A program made the position numbers and the translations under genes. From assembly GCA_017628755.1 (NCBI GenBank), contig JAGBYM010000080.1, positions 1 to 35,132 on the forward strand: 35,132 bases of DNA, written 5' to 3'. This stretch comes from Clostridia bacterium (GTDB taxonomy: Bacteria > Bacillota > Clostridia > Oscillospirales > CAG-272). Below the pieces are notes generated by a model. That model had not been told where the DNA came from and did not search any database. It worked only from the letters and a program-made list of their open reading frames with translations. This document shows, piece by piece, positions 7,817 to 17,575 of this stretch. Within the stretch, counting starts at the first letter, position 1. Every line of letters starts with the position of its first letter.

Positions 7817-7834
7817 ATGTCTCATATGATACAT
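7817..7834. promoter_or_regulatory. Palindromic operator candidate for the Crp/Fnr-family regulator
   Basis: ATGTCTCATATGATACAT is an 18-bp inverted repeat with one mismatched pair, of the size and symmetry bound by Crp/Fnr dimers. It falls at about +4 to +21 relative to the predicted start of the regulator transcript, a position expected for repression. Confidence 0.5.
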
Positions 7835-7844
7835 ATTTGCAGAT

Positions 7845-7873
7845 ATTATATCATAATTACCTCTGAAAATCAA
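7845..7873 (-). promoter_or_regulatory. Promoter of the regulator-ABC importer operon
   Basis: On the minus strand TTGATT (7868-7873) and TATAAT (7845-7850) are separated by 17 bases. Confidence 0.72.
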
Positions 7874-7904
7874 GCATTTATTTTTTATTTTTGAAATAAT
7901 TGTA

Positions 7905-7933
7905 TTGACATAATTCGCAATTTGTTATATAAT
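7905..7933 (+). promoter_or_regulatory. Promoter of the amino-sugar/galactose operon
   Basis: TTGACA (7905-7910) and TATAAT (7928-7933) at 17-base spacing match the vegetative consensus perfectly. It is divergent from the regulator promoter. Confidence 0.85.
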
Positions 7934-7969
7934 ATAATAGAATTATAATGCGAAAGTGTGGGTATTTAA

Positions 7970-8866
7970 ATGACACTCGTAATTTTAGCCGCGGGAATGG
8001 GTTCGCGTTTCGGCGGTATGAAACAGATAACCCCCGTTGGTCCTTCGGGCGAATTCATAATCGACTATTCCTGCTACGACGCAATCAAAGCGGGATTTGA
8101 TAAAATTGTTTTCGTTATCAAGAGAGAGAATCTTGATATTTTCCGCGATACTGTCGGCAAGCGCGTTGAAAAACACGTTAAAGTCGAGTATGCTTTTCAG
8201 GATATGACGGATATCCCCGCTCCTTTCTCGGTTCCCGAGGGAAGAGTAAAACCCTGGGGCACCGGTCATGCTCTTCTTGCGGCAAGAAACTGTGTCAGCG
8301 ACAATTTTGCTACGATTAATGCTGATGATTTTTACGGTGCTGAGTCATATGCAATCATGGCTGAGTTTCTTAAATCTGCAGCTCCCATGCAGTTTGCAAT
8401 GGCGGGATACAGACTCTCTAATACCCTGACCGAAAACGGCACGGTATCAAGAGGTATCTGCCTTGCGGATGAAAACGGAATGCTCAGCGAGATCACCGAA
8501 AGAACCGCAATCCGTCCCGCAGGTGATGATGCGGAATTTGAGGATAACGGTGAGTGGATTCCCGTCAGCGGCGACAGCATCTCATCAATGAATTTCTTCG
8601 GATTCACCCCCGAAGTCTTTGACTTTGCCGCTGAAAAATTCAAGAGCTTCCTTGAAAGCATCAAGGATCCGCTCAAGAGCGAGTATTATCTTCCCTCGAT
8701 TGCATCTCTTGCAATGAATGCGGGACTTGCAACTGTTAAAGTGTGCCCCACACCATCGCGTTGGTACGGCGTAACATATGCCGCTGACAGAGAAGGTCTT
8801 GAAGGCAAGATCCGCGAAATGATAGATAGCGGTTTATATTCATCCGATTTATGGAGGTCAATTTAA
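7970..8866 (+). CDS. Sugar-1-phosphate nucleotidyltransferase
   Basis: A 298-residue NDP-sugar pyrophosphorylase-like protein. The N-terminal nucleotide-binding signature is LAAGMGSRFGGMKQ, a variant of GxGTRxxPxTxxxPK. A Rossmann-like core follows with INADDFYG, the metal- and sugar-phosphate-binding segment, and WGTGHALLAARN, the base-recognition segment. The reaction is expected to be NTP + sugar-1-P to NDP-sugar + PPi. It is the first gene of an operon with an N-acetylhexosamine kinase-like protein, galE and galM. By context it likely makes a UDP-hexose or UDP-HexNAc from the kinase product, taking the place of a GalT-type transferase (inference). The ribosome binding site is weak. Confidence 0.82.
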   Translation: MTLVILAAGMGSRFGGMKQITPVGPSGEFIIDYSCYDAIKAGFDKIVFVIKRENLDIFRDTVGKRVEKHVKVEYAFQDMTDIPAPFSVPEGRVKPWGTGHALLAARNCVSDNFATINADDFYGAESYAIMAEFLKSAAPMQFAMAGYRLSNTLTENGTVSRGICLADENGMLSEITERTAIRPAGDDAEFEDNGEWIPVSGDSISSMNFFGFTPEVFDFAAEKFKSFLESIKDPLKSEYYLPSIASLAMNAGLATVKVCPTPSRWYGVTYAADREGLEGKIREMIDSGLYSSDLWRSI

Positions 8867-8870
8867 TATA

Positions 8871-9956
8871 ATGAATGAAATTTTTGAAACAGCTAAAAAG
8901 TTCAACCTGCCGTCCGAGCCCGTTGGATACACCGAATGTAAGATCGGACATATTAATTCCACCTATTTTGTTGATTGCAAAAACGGAGATAAATACGTTC
9001 TTCAGAATATCAATACAGGAATTTTCAAGGATCCCGACATCCTTATGAACAATATCGTGGGTGTTACCTCGCATATTCGCAAGAAGCTTGAAGCGGAAGG
9101 CAAGGATCCCCTCCGCGGCACTCTTAAATTCTTCTGCTCTGTTGACGGACTCTATTATTATAAGGATGAGGTCGGCAGATGCTGGAGACTTTATAAGTAC
9201 GTTGATGATGTTGATTGCTATCAGAGCGCGGATTCCACAGAGCTTCTTGAACGTGTAGGAATGGCTTTCGGACATTTCCAAATGCAGCTTGCTGATTATG
9301 ACGCAGGAAAGCTTCGCGAGACTATTCCCAACTTCCATAACACTCCCTCGAGACTTAACGATCTTAAGATCGCGCTTGAAAAGGATGCGGTAGGCAGGGC
9401 GTCTTCTATCAAAGATGAGATCGACTTTGTTTTTGACCGCAGCGAAATTTGCTCCTATATTATGGACAGAATTGCTGACGGCACACTTCCTCTCCGTGTC
9501 ACTCATAATGATACAAAACTTAATAACATCCTGATGGATCATAAAACAGGCGAGCCCGTGTGTATAATCGACCTTGATACGATCATGCCGGGTTCCGTGC
9601 TCTTTGACTTCGGTGATGCTATCCGTTTTGGAGCTTCGAGTGCAGCGGAGGATGAGACTGACCTTTCTAAGGTATATATGAGAGAGGATGCTTTTGATGC
9701 GTTTGCCAAAGGCTTTGTATCGGGACTTGAAGGCTCGCTTTCAGAGGAGGAGATTATGGAGCTTCCCATGGGTGCTCTTGTCATCACTCTTGAAAACGGA
9801 ATCAGATTCCTAACCGACTATCTCAACGGAGACACCTATTTCAGAACCCACTATCCCCAGCATAATCTTGACCGCGCACGTAATCAGTTTGCGCTTGTCC
9901 GCGATATGGAGAAGAAGATGCCCCATATGCGCGAGATCGTAAAAAAGTATCTTTAA
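8871..9956 (+). CDS. nahK: N-acetylhexosamine 1-kinase-like phosphotransferase
   Basis: A 361-residue kinase of the aminoglycoside phosphotransferase fold. The catalytic loop is THNDTKLNN (His 212, Asp 214) and the metal-binding segment is IDLDTIMPG (about 233-241), followed by FDFGDAIRFGA. These motifs match NahK/LnpB of the Bifidobacterium lacto-N-biose pathway, which phosphorylates GlcNAc or GalNAc at the anomeric position. Length is close to NahK. It lies four bases after the nucleotidyltransferase and before galE. GGAGG occurs 13 bases upstream of the ATG, longer than usual. Substrate choice (HexNAc or galactose) cannot be decided from sequence. Confidence 0.8.
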   Translation: MNEIFETAKKFNLPSEPVGYTECKIGHINSTYFVDCKNGDKYVLQNINTGIFKDPDILMNNIVGVTSHIRKKLEAEGKDPLRGTLKFFCSVDGLYYYKDEVGRCWRLYKYVDDVDCYQSADSTELLERVGMAFGHFQMQLADYDAGKLRETIPNFHNTPSRLNDLKIALEKDAVGRASSIKDEIDFVFDRSEICSYIMDRIADGTLPLRVTHNDTKLNNILMDHKTGEPVCIIDLDTIMPGSVLFDFGDAIRFGASSAAEDETDLSKVYMREDAFDAFAKGFVSGLEGSLSEEEIMELPMGALVITLENGIRFLTDYLNGDTYFRTHYPQHNLDRARNQFALVRDMEKKMPHMREIVKKYL

Positions 9957-9988
9957 ACCGAAATTTTTAAATACAGAGGTAAAATAAA

Positions 9989-11002
9989 ATGGCTGTTCTT
10001 GTTACCGGCGGCGCGGGCTATATCGGCTCGCATACTGTGGTTGAGCTCATCGAAGCAAACCGCAAAGTAATCATCATCGACAATTTCTCCAACAGCAAAC
10101 CCGAGGTTCTCAACAGAATCGAAAAGATCACGGGCAAGCGTCCCAAGCTCTACGAATGTGATCTTCTCGACCTTGAGGCAACCCGCAAGGTATTTGCTGA
10201 AAACGAGATCGACTCGGTTATTCATTTTGCAGGTCTTAAGGCAGTAGGCGAATCCTGCGCACAGCCCCTTCGCTACTATAGCCACAACTTTAATGCAACC
10301 TTCAACCTTATCAGCGCCATGATCGAATACGGCGTTGGTACTATCGTATTTTCTTCTTCCGCAACCGTTTACGGTTCTCCCAAGACTGTTCCGATCCGCG
10401 AGGATTTCCCGCTCTCGACCACCAACCCTTACGGCGAGACCAAGCTCGTTATCGAGAGAATGCTCAAGGACATCTGCGACGCCGGCGAGCTTAAGAGCGT
10501 TTCGATCCTCCGCTACTTCAATCCCATCGGAGCACACGAGTCAGGACTTATCGGCGAAGACCCCAAGGGGATCCCGAACAATCTCCTTCCTTATATCAGC
10601 CAGACCGCTATCGGAAAGCTTGAAAAACTTCACGTATTCGGTAACGATTATCCCACCCATGACGGTACGGGTGTTCGTGACTACATCCACGTAGTTGACC
10701 TGGCCAAGGCAAACCTCGCTACTCTTGACAGAGCTATGGCTGTGAATGGATCCGAATATTATAATGTAGGTACCGGTGTTGGATACTCTGTTCTTGACAT
10801 CGTCAAGGCATTCGAAAAGGCAAGCGGTAAAAAAGTTCCTTACGTCATCGATCCCCGCCGTCCCGGCGATATCGCAGAATGCTACGCTGATCCTACCCTT
10901 GCAAAGAATGTTCTCGGCTGGGAAGCAAAGTTTGATATCGAGCGTATGTGTAAGGACGCCGACCGTTGGCAGTCGATGAATCCCGACGGATATAACGACT
11001 GA
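9989..11002 (+). CDS. galE: UDP-glucose 4-epimerase
   Basis: A 337-residue short-chain dehydrogenase-fold epimerase that interconverts UDP-Gal and UDP-Glc, and often the N-acetyl forms. It has the NAD-binding motif TGGAGYIGSHT (6-16), the catalytic Ser in SSSATVYG (about 122-129) and YGETK with Tyr 148 and Lys 152. The substrate-binding NPIG and GVRDYIHVVDLA segments are also present. Length matches E. coli GalE. AGAGGT precedes the start. It follows the kinase by 32 bases and ends one base before galM. Confidence 0.96.
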   Translation: MAVLVTGGAGYIGSHTVVELIEANRKVIIIDNFSNSKPEVLNRIEKITGKRPKLYECDLLDLEATRKVFAENEIDSVIHFAGLKAVGESCAQPLRYYSHNFNATFNLISAMIEYGVGTIVFSSSATVYGSPKTVPIREDFPLSTTNPYGETKLVIERMLKDICDAGELKSVSILRYFNPIGAHESGLIGEDPKGIPNNLLPYISQTAIGKLEKLHVFGNDYPTHDGTGVRDYIHVVDLAKANLATLDRAMAVNGSEYYNVGTGVGYSVLDIVKAFEKASGKKVPYVIDPRRPGDIAECYADPTLAKNVLGWEAKFDIERMCKDADRWQSMNPDGYND

Positions 11003-11003
11003 T

Positions 11004-12035
11004 ATGACAGAGAAGAAAATCTTTGGAGAGATCAACGGCAGAGAAGTATCTCTCTACATACTGAAAAATGACTGTCTTGAGGTTACTCTTTCGGATTACG
11101 GCGCAACAATTGTTCGTGTTCGTCTGACCCTCAAAAACGGCGAGGTGCGCGATCTTGTCCGCGGTTATGATTCTCTCGATTCTTATATAAATGCTGACGG
11201 CTACCTCGGCGCAGTTGTAGGACGCGTCGGAAACCGTATTTGCCGCGGCAAGTTCAGTCTCGACGGCAAGGATTACGAGCTTTATTGCAACAACGGCGTA
11301 AACCACCTCCATGGCGGTAAGATCGGTTTTGATAAGAAAATTTACGATACTGTTATTGATGGTGATAGCGTTATTTTCTCTGCTACGTCTCCGGATGGCG
11401 AGGAAGGCTATCCCGGTAAGCTCGATTATTCCGTAAAATACACTCTTTCGGGTATTTCACTTCGTCTTGACTATTATGCGGTTACAGACAAAGCAACTCC
11501 CGTAAATCTTACTAACCACGTTTATTTCAACCTTATGGGAAGCGGCACTGTTTATTCCCACAGAATAACCGTTGACGCTGACCGCTATATCCCCACCGAT
11601 GATACTCTTATCCCCACGGGCGAGATAGCGCAGGTTGACGGCACTCCCTTTGATTTCAGAGAGGAGAAGTATCTGAGCGCGGGAATCCTCGGATCTCATA
11701 AGGACATCACCCTTGGCGGCGGACTCGACCACTGCGTCGTCTTTACAGACCGCGGAGAGGGAATGCACGAGAGAGTAAAGGTTACCTCCCCCGACGGTCT
11801 TGTTACCCTCAAGACCTATACCGATATGCCCGCAGTACAGCTTTACAGCGGCAACTTCCTCGGCAATAAGGATCACCCCTTCAGAGGCGGTGAGAAGCAG
11901 ATCAAGCGCGCGGCGTTCTGCCTTGAGACAGAGGCAATGCCCGATTCGGTGAACCACGCAAACTTTACAAATACCGTTCTCCGTCCGGGAGAAGAGTATA
12001 AGACCTCAACGGTCTATGAGTTCATTGCAAACTGA
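11004..12035 (+). CDS. galM: Aldose 1-epimerase (galactose mutarotase)
   Basis: A 343-residue mutarotase that interconverts alpha and beta anomers of galactose and related sugars. Typical segments are GRVGNRICRGKFSLDGKDYEL, NGVNHLHGG (catalytic His), NLTNHVYFNL (second catalytic His), GLDHC and AFCLETEAMPDSVNH (catalytic Glu). No signal peptide is seen, so it acts in the cytoplasm. The ATG lies one base after the galE stop. The 3' end runs into the next gene. The pair galE-galM supports hexose or HexNAc use by this operon. Confidence 0.94.
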   Translation: MTEKKIFGEINGREVSLYILKNDCLEVTLSDYGATIVRVRLTLKNGEVRDLVRGYDSLDSYINADGYLGAVVGRVGNRICRGKFSLDGKDYELYCNNGVNHLHGGKIGFDKKIYDTVIDGDSVIFSATSPDGEEGYPGKLDYSVKYTLSGISLRLDYYAVTDKATPVNLTNHVYFNLMGSGTVYSHRITVDADRYIPTDDTLIPTGEIAQVDGTPFDFREEKYLSAGILGSHKDITLGGGLDHCVVFTDRGEGMHERVKVTSPDGLVTLKTYTDMPAVQLYSGNFLGNKDHPFRGGEKQIKRAAFCLETEAMPDSVNHANFTNTVLRPGEEYKTSTVYEFIAN

Positions 12036-12036
12036 A

Positions 12037-12738
12037 ATGAAAAAACTTACTGATGCAAAAGCGACGGGAAATCTTCCCGCCGCTTTGCCGTATATGATTG
12101 CTCTTGCTGTATGCTGTATTGCCATGTCGGCAATCGAGCTTATATTTACGCCGACGTATTTCGTCAAAGCCGCTATAAAGCTCGCGCTTTTTGTGATAAT
12201 CCCTATGTCGCTTGTTCTTGTTTGCAAAGAAACCGCAATGCTACGTTTCTTTAAGCCGAATAAGAAAACGCTTCTTCCGATGCTCGCATTCGGCGTGCTT
12301 ATGTACGGCTTTATAATCGGCGCGTATTTCCTGCTCGGAAAATATTTTGATCTTTCGGGTATCACCTCGTCGCTTGACGAAATAGGAGTTACAAAACAGA
12401 ATTTTGTGTTTGTCGCTCTCTATATTGCTGTGTGCAATTCCTTCCTCGAAGAATTTATCTTCCGCGGATTCGGATTCATCGGACTCTCTGAAAAAATAGG
12501 AGTCAAAAGTGCGTGCATTTTCAGCGCGATCTGCTTCGCGCTCTATCATATCACGATGATGATCGGTTGGTATTCTTTTTGGCTGACAGCACTTATCATC
12601 TTTGCACTCTTCGTCGGAGGAGTGATACTTAATATCCTCGACAGCAAATGCAATACTGTCTACCCCGCGTGGATAGTCCATATCTTTGCCAACCTTGCGA
12701 TAAACACGATCGGAATGATCCTGTTCGGTATATTTTGA
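12037..12738 (+). CDS. CPBP-family intramembrane glutamic protease
   Basis: A 233-residue polytopic membrane protein of the CPBP (Abi, CAAX protease-like) family. The three family motifs are visible: EEFIFRG, FALYH and HIFANL, which form the intramembrane active site. About six to eight hydrophobic segments are present. The start at 12037 is chosen because it follows the galM stop by one base; an in-frame ATG at 12016 would overlap galM. No good ribosome binding site is visible, so translation is probably coupled. It is the last gene of the sugar operon, and a functional link to sugar use is not obvious. Members act in bacteriocin immunity or protein processing, but none is assigned. Confidence 0.85.
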   Translation: MKKLTDAKATGNLPAALPYMIALAVCCIAMSAIELIFTPTYFVKAAIKLALFVIIPMSLVLVCKETAMLRFFKPNKKTLLPMLAFGVLMYGFIIGAYFLLGKYFDLSGITSSLDEIGVTKQNFVFVALYIAVCNSFLEEFIFRGFGFIGLSEKIGVKSACIFSAICFALYHITMMIGWYSFWLTALIIFALFVGGVILNILDSKCNTVYPAWIVHIFANLAINTIGMILFGIF

Positions 12739-12777
12739 AAAATATGAAGCTTGTTTCGCAGCAAGCTTCATATTTTT
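12738..12777 (+). terminator. Terminator of the sugar operon
   Basis: A 16-bp inverted repeat (12738-12753 with 12762-12777) with core TATGAAGCTTG/CAAGCTTCATA and an 8-base loop ends in TTTTT. It begins at the last base of the CPBP stop codon. Confidence 0.9.
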
Positions 12778-12820
12778 ATTCCCTTCCGCATATAATCAAA
12801 TGCAAAGGAAGGTGAATTTT

Positions 12821-14038
12821 ATGAAGATTCTTTCTCGTTTATCTGATTTCTATTACAGACTCGACCGCAAAAAGCTTTGGATCATATGGACTGCCAATAT
12901 TCTCTGGATCGTTTTGCTTTTTTCATATATCTGGTGTCTTGATTCATATGCCGCAACATGGGAAGATAATATCCCCACACTGTCTCCGCTTGACTGTAAA
13001 AGTGCAGTATTGATGGAAGCCGAAACGGGACGGATTCTCTATGAGCAGAATGCTGACGAATCACTCCCTCCCGCATCTGTAACAAAAGTTATGACTCTTT
13101 TGCTTACCATGGAAGCTATCGAAAAGGGAAATATAACGCTTGATCAGATGCTTACTGCATCCGATCACGCCGCTTCAATGGGCGGAACACAAGTGTTCCT
13201 TGAAGTCGGCGAACAAATGAGCGTTGAAGACCTTCTCAAATCCGTCATAATCGCGTCGGCAAACGATGCCGCGGTCGTGCTTGCCGAGGCTATTGCAGGC
13301 AGTGAGGAATCCTTTGTTTCTATGATGAATAACCGCGCTTCCGAACTCGGAATGCAAAATACTCATTTTGAAAACACAAACGGTCTTGACGATACTGTCA
13401 CAGATCACGTAACCTCGGCTCGCGATATTTCCCTGATGTCGCGCGAGCTTATCCGCCATGAAAAAATTCTAGAATATAGCTCGATATGGATGGATACCGT
13501 ACGTAACGGTGAATTCGGATTGACGAACACCAACCGCCTTGTCCGCTTTTACAAAGGCGCAACCGGACTTAAGACAGGATCGACTTCGAAGGCAAAGTTC
13601 TGCATTTCTGCAACCGCCAAGCGGGACGGTATGCATCTTATTGCCGTTATCATGGGTGCGCCTACAAGAGATATCAGAAATGCGGAGGCAACCAAGCTTC
13701 TGGACTGGGGATTTGCCAATTATTCGCTTTACAAATACGATCCCTGCAGTCTTGGCGAAGTGAAACTTTTAGGCTCAAATACGAGCATGCTTGAATGTAA
13801 GACGGATGGTATTTCGTTACTCGTACCTAAAGGAACGTCGGGAAAAATAACGTCGGAAATAAATCTTCCCGAAAGCGTAAAAGCTCCTCTGTCCGCCGGA
13901 GAACAAGTCGGAAATATCGTCTTTAAACTGGACGGAGAAGAGATCGGCAAGGCCAAAATTGTTTCTTCGAGGGACGCAAATCCGATATCTTTTGCCGAAT
14001 TGTTCTTTATTATGCTCCAAAAGTTTATTTTATGGTAA
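12821..14038 (+). CDS. D-alanyl-D-alanine carboxypeptidase (DacF/PBP5 type, S11)
   Basis: A 405-residue serine D,D-carboxypeptidase that trims the terminal D-Ala from peptidoglycan stem peptides. A basic N terminus and hydrophobic segment (about 18-40) form a signal or anchor. All three catalytic motifs are intact: SVTK (86-89), SAN (146-148) and KTG (251-253). A C-terminal beta domain follows, then a hydrophobic tail that may anchor it. The start at 12821 is favoured by AAGGAAGGTG just upstream, over an ATG at 12800. A possible promoter with TATAAT at 12791-12796 and TTCATA inside the preceding terminator is weak. Whether it is the vegetative DacA-type or sporulation DacF-type enzyme is undecided. 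Confidence 0.92.
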   Translation: MKILSRLSDFYYRLDRKKLWIIWTANILWIVLLFSYIWCLDSYAATWEDNIPTLSPLDCKSAVLMEAETGRILYEQNADESLPPASVTKVMTLLLTMEAIEKGNITLDQMLTASDHAASMGGTQVFLEVGEQMSVEDLLKSVIIASANDAAVVLAEAIAGSEESFVSMMNNRASELGMQNTHFENTNGLDDTVTDHVTSARDISLMSRELIRHEKILEYSSIWMDTVRNGEFGLTNTNRLVRFYKGATGLKTGSTSKAKFCISATAKRDGMHLIAVIMGAPTRDIRNAEATKLLDWGFANYSLYKYDPCSLGEVKLLGSNTSMLECKTDGISLLVPKGTSGKITSEINLPESVKAPLSAGEQVGNIVFKLDGEEIGKAKIVSSRDANPISFAELFFIMLQKFILW

Positions 14039-14066
14039 AAATATTATCGAATAAATGAAAATAGTG

Positions 14067-14095
14067 TTGAAATTTCATTCGTTTTGTGATACAAT
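14067..14095 (+). promoter_or_regulatory. Promoter of pgi
   Basis: TTGAAA (14067-14072) and TACAAT (14090-14095) with a 17-base spacer. Confidence 0.7.
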
Positions 14096-14132
14096 ATATA
14101 CGTAAAAATATATTCCAAGGATGGACACTCAA

Positions 14133-15467
<1,335 letters not shown>

Positions 15468-15504
15468 AAAATTAAAATTTGTGTGTTTTTCGTTAAAAAT
15501 ATAC

Positions 15505-15533
15505 TTGATTTTATCGGAAATCTATAGTATAAT
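15505..15533 (+). promoter_or_regulatory. Promoter of the small P-loop gene
   Basis: TTGATT (15505-15510) and TATAAT (15528-15533) at 17-base spacing. Confidence 0.75.
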
Positions 15534-15574
15534 ATTATAAAGGATTATAATCACCCAATACCCAGGAGGTTAAT

Positions 15575-15982
15575 ATGCTCAAATTAATTGTCGGAAAAAA
15601 AGGTTCCGGAAAGACCAAAGCTCTCATCAATATGATCAATGAGACTCTTGAAACATCCAATGGTTGCGTAGTTTGCCTTGAGAAGGGCATCAAGCTTCGC
15701 TATGATGTAAATTACCGTTGCAGACTCATCAACGTTGATGAGTACTATCTCTACGGTTCTTCTCAGCTTTACGGTTTCGTCGCTGGTATTCTTGCCGGCA
15801 ACCATGACGTTACCGATCTCTACATCGACGGAACTCTCCGCATCTGCAACGGCGACGTTGAATCCTTCGAGAAGTGCGCTCATCACCTTGACGAGCTTGC
15901 TGACCGTTACAAGATGAACATCGTTGTTACCGTTTCTCTTGCAGAAGAGGAGCTTCCTGAAGCTCTCAAAAAGTATATCTGA
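15575..15982 (+). CDS. Small P-loop NTPase-like protein, function unknown
   Basis: A 135-residue soluble protein with an N-terminal Walker A motif, GKKGSGKTK (about 7-15). A possible Walker B strand DLYIDG lies near residues 80-86. No signature or sensor motif is visible and no second domain follows. The gene has a strong promoter and a CCCAGGAGG ribosome binding site, suggesting good expression. I recognise it only as a conserved hypothetical type seen in Clostridia, sometimes labelled PilT-like or ATP-binding. No pilus or secretion gene is nearby, so such a role is unsupported. It lies about 90 bases before guaB. Confidence 0.75.
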   Translation: MLKLIVGKKGSGKTKALINMINETLETSNGCVVCLEKGIKLRYDVNYRCRLINVDEYYLYGSSQLYGFVAGILAGNHDVTDLYIDGTLRICNGDVESFEKCAHHLDELADRYKMNIVVTVSLAEEELPEALKKYI

Positions 15983-16005
15983 TCAATTCGGATAGTATAA
16001 GTTGC

Positions 16006-16035
16006 ATAGCCGGGTCTTTTTTGAGGTCCGGCTAT
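16006..16035 (+). terminator. Hairpin between the P-loop gene and guaB, possible terminator
   Basis: ATAGCCGG (16006-16013) pairs with CCGGCTAT (16028-16035) around a 14-base T-rich loop. The tail is only partly T-rich (ATTTTT after six other bases), so it may be a weak terminator or a guaB leader element. Confidence 0.4.
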
Positions 16036-16072
16036 TGCGAAATTTTTGAAATAATTTAAGGATGTGATAAAT

Positions 16073-17575
16073 ATGGCTTACTATTACAAAGAACCTTCAC
16101 GCACCTTCAGTGAATATCTGCTTATCCCGGGATATACTTCTCCCGACTGTATTCCCGCGAACGTATCTCTTAAGACTCCTCTTGTAAAGTTCAAGAAGGG
16201 CGAAGAACCTGCAATTTCTCTCAATATTCCCATGGTATCCGCTATCATGCAGTCGGTATCTGATGATAAAATGGCGATCGCTCTTGCGCGCGAAGGCGGC
16301 ATGTCCTTCATTTACGGCGCACAGTCTATTGAAAATGAGGCTGCAATGGTTGCTAGAGTAAAGAACTACAAGGCAGGATTCGTTGTAAGTGATTCCAATC
16401 TTACACCCGATAACACTCTTGCTGACGTTCTTGAACTCGTTCGTCGCAACGGACATAATACCATCGCTATTACAGAAGACGGAACCGGAACAGGCAAGCT
16501 CCTCGGTATCGTAACAAGCAGAGATTACCGTGTTTCCCGTATGTCCACAGACGTAAAGGTTTCCGAGTTTATGACTCCTCTTGAGAAGCTCATCACTGCT
16601 CCCGCAGAGACCACTCTTAAAGAGGCTAACGATATTATCTGGGAAAACAAGCTCAACTCGCTTCCGATCGTTGACGGTGAGGGCAAGCTCCTTTATTTCG
16701 TATTCCGTAAGGACTATTCCGCGCATAAGGACAATCCTCTCGAAATGCTTGACAGCAAGAAGAGATTTATGGTCGGCGCAGGTATCAATACCCGTGACTA
16801 TAAGGAAAGAGTTCCCGCACTTGTTGAGGCTGGTGCAGACGTTCTCTGTATCGACGCTTCTGAGGGTTATACCTGCTGGCAGAAGATGACTCTCGACTTT
16901 ATCCGAGAAAAGTACGGTGACACCGTAAAGGTAGGCGCGGGTAACGTTGTTGACCGCGAAGGCTTCCGCTTCCTTGCTGAAGCAGGTGCAGATTTCGTTA
17001 AGGTCGGCATCGGTGGTGGATCCATCTGTATCACCCGTGAGCAGAAGGGTATCGGACGCGGACAGGCTACAGCTCTTATCGAGGTAGCTGCTGCTCGTGA
17101 CGAATATTTTGAGGAAACCGGTATCTACGTTCCGATCTGCTCGGACGGCGGTATCGTTCACGACTACCATATGACTCTTGCACTTGCTATGGGCGCTGAC
17201 TTTATGATGCTTGGCAGATATTTTGCAAGATTCGATGAGAGCCCCACAAACAAGCTCTTCATCAACGGCCAGTACGTTAAGGAATACTGGGGCGAAGGTT
17301 CCAACCGTGCGCGTAACTGGCAGAGATACGACCTTGGCGGCGCAACCGGTCTTGGATTCGAGGAAGGCGTTGACTCTTACGTTGTTTACGCAGGTTCTCT
17401 CCACGATAACGTTGCAAAGAGCCTTTATAAGGTTAAGTCCACTATGTGCAACTGCGGCGTGATCACAATTCCCGATCTCCAGAAGGATGCAAGAATTACT
17501 CTTGTTTCTTCGACAAGTATCGTTGAGGGCGGATCTCACGACGTTATTCTTAAGACTGCAAACGCAAAGTTATGA
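16073..17575 (+). CDS. guaB: IMP dehydrogenase, Tritrichomonas foetus-like type
   Basis: A 500-residue enzyme oxidising IMP to XMP with NAD, the first committed step of GMP synthesis. A TIM-barrel catalytic domain is interrupted by two CBS repeats (about 100-220). The catalytic loop [21 protein letters not shown] puts the nucleophile at Cys 319, and WQRYDLGG puts the flap Arg-Tyr at 418-419. By memory both residue numbers equal those of T. foetus IMPDH, and the whole sequence resembles that protist enzyme more than the usual GPGSICTTR type. The ATG at 16073 is preferred over a GTG at 16064 because TAAGGATG lies in range. It overlaps radC by four bases. Confidence 0.95.
   Translation: MAYYYKEPSRTFSEYLLIPGYTSPDCIPANVSLKTPLVKFKKGEEPAISLNIPMVSAIMQSVSDDKMAIALAREGGMSFIYGAQSIENEAAMVARVKNYKAGFVVSDSNLTPDNTLADVLELVRRNGHNTIAITEDGTGTGKLLGIVTSRDYRVSRMSTDVKVSEFMTPLEKLITAPAETTLKEANDIIWENKLNSLPIVDGEGKLLYFVFRKDYSAHKDNPLEMLDSKKRFMVGAGINTRDYKERVPALVEAGADVLCIDASEGYTCWQKMTLDFIREKYGDTVKVGAGNVVDREGFRFLAEAGADFVKVGIGGGSICITREQKGIGRGQATALIEVAAARDEYFEETGIYVPICSDGGIVHDYHMTLALAMGADFMMLGRYFARFDESPTNKLFINGQYVKEYWGEGSNRARNWQRYDLGGATGLGFEEGVDSYVVYAGSLHDNVAKSLYKVKSTMCNCGVITIPDLQKDARITLVSSTSIVEGGSHDVILKTANAKL

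Noticed and set aside
7805-7873. A longer Crp/Fnr-family protein starting at 7873
   Set aside because: That ATG falls within the -35 box of the predicted promoter, so it cannot be on the transcript.
15575-15982. A PilT-like twitching motility ATPase
   Set aside because: Only Walker A is present. The protein is about a third of PilT length and no pilus genes are nearby.
15983-16072. A purine riboswitch in front of guaB
   Set aside because: The leader is only about 90 bases with one simple hairpin; the three-way junction and conserved loops of a purine aptamer are not seen.
16097-17539. A long open frame of 480 codons on the minus strand over guaB
   Set aside because: It lies fully antisense to a strongly identified guaB, resembles no family and is the usual by-product of biased codon use on the other strand.
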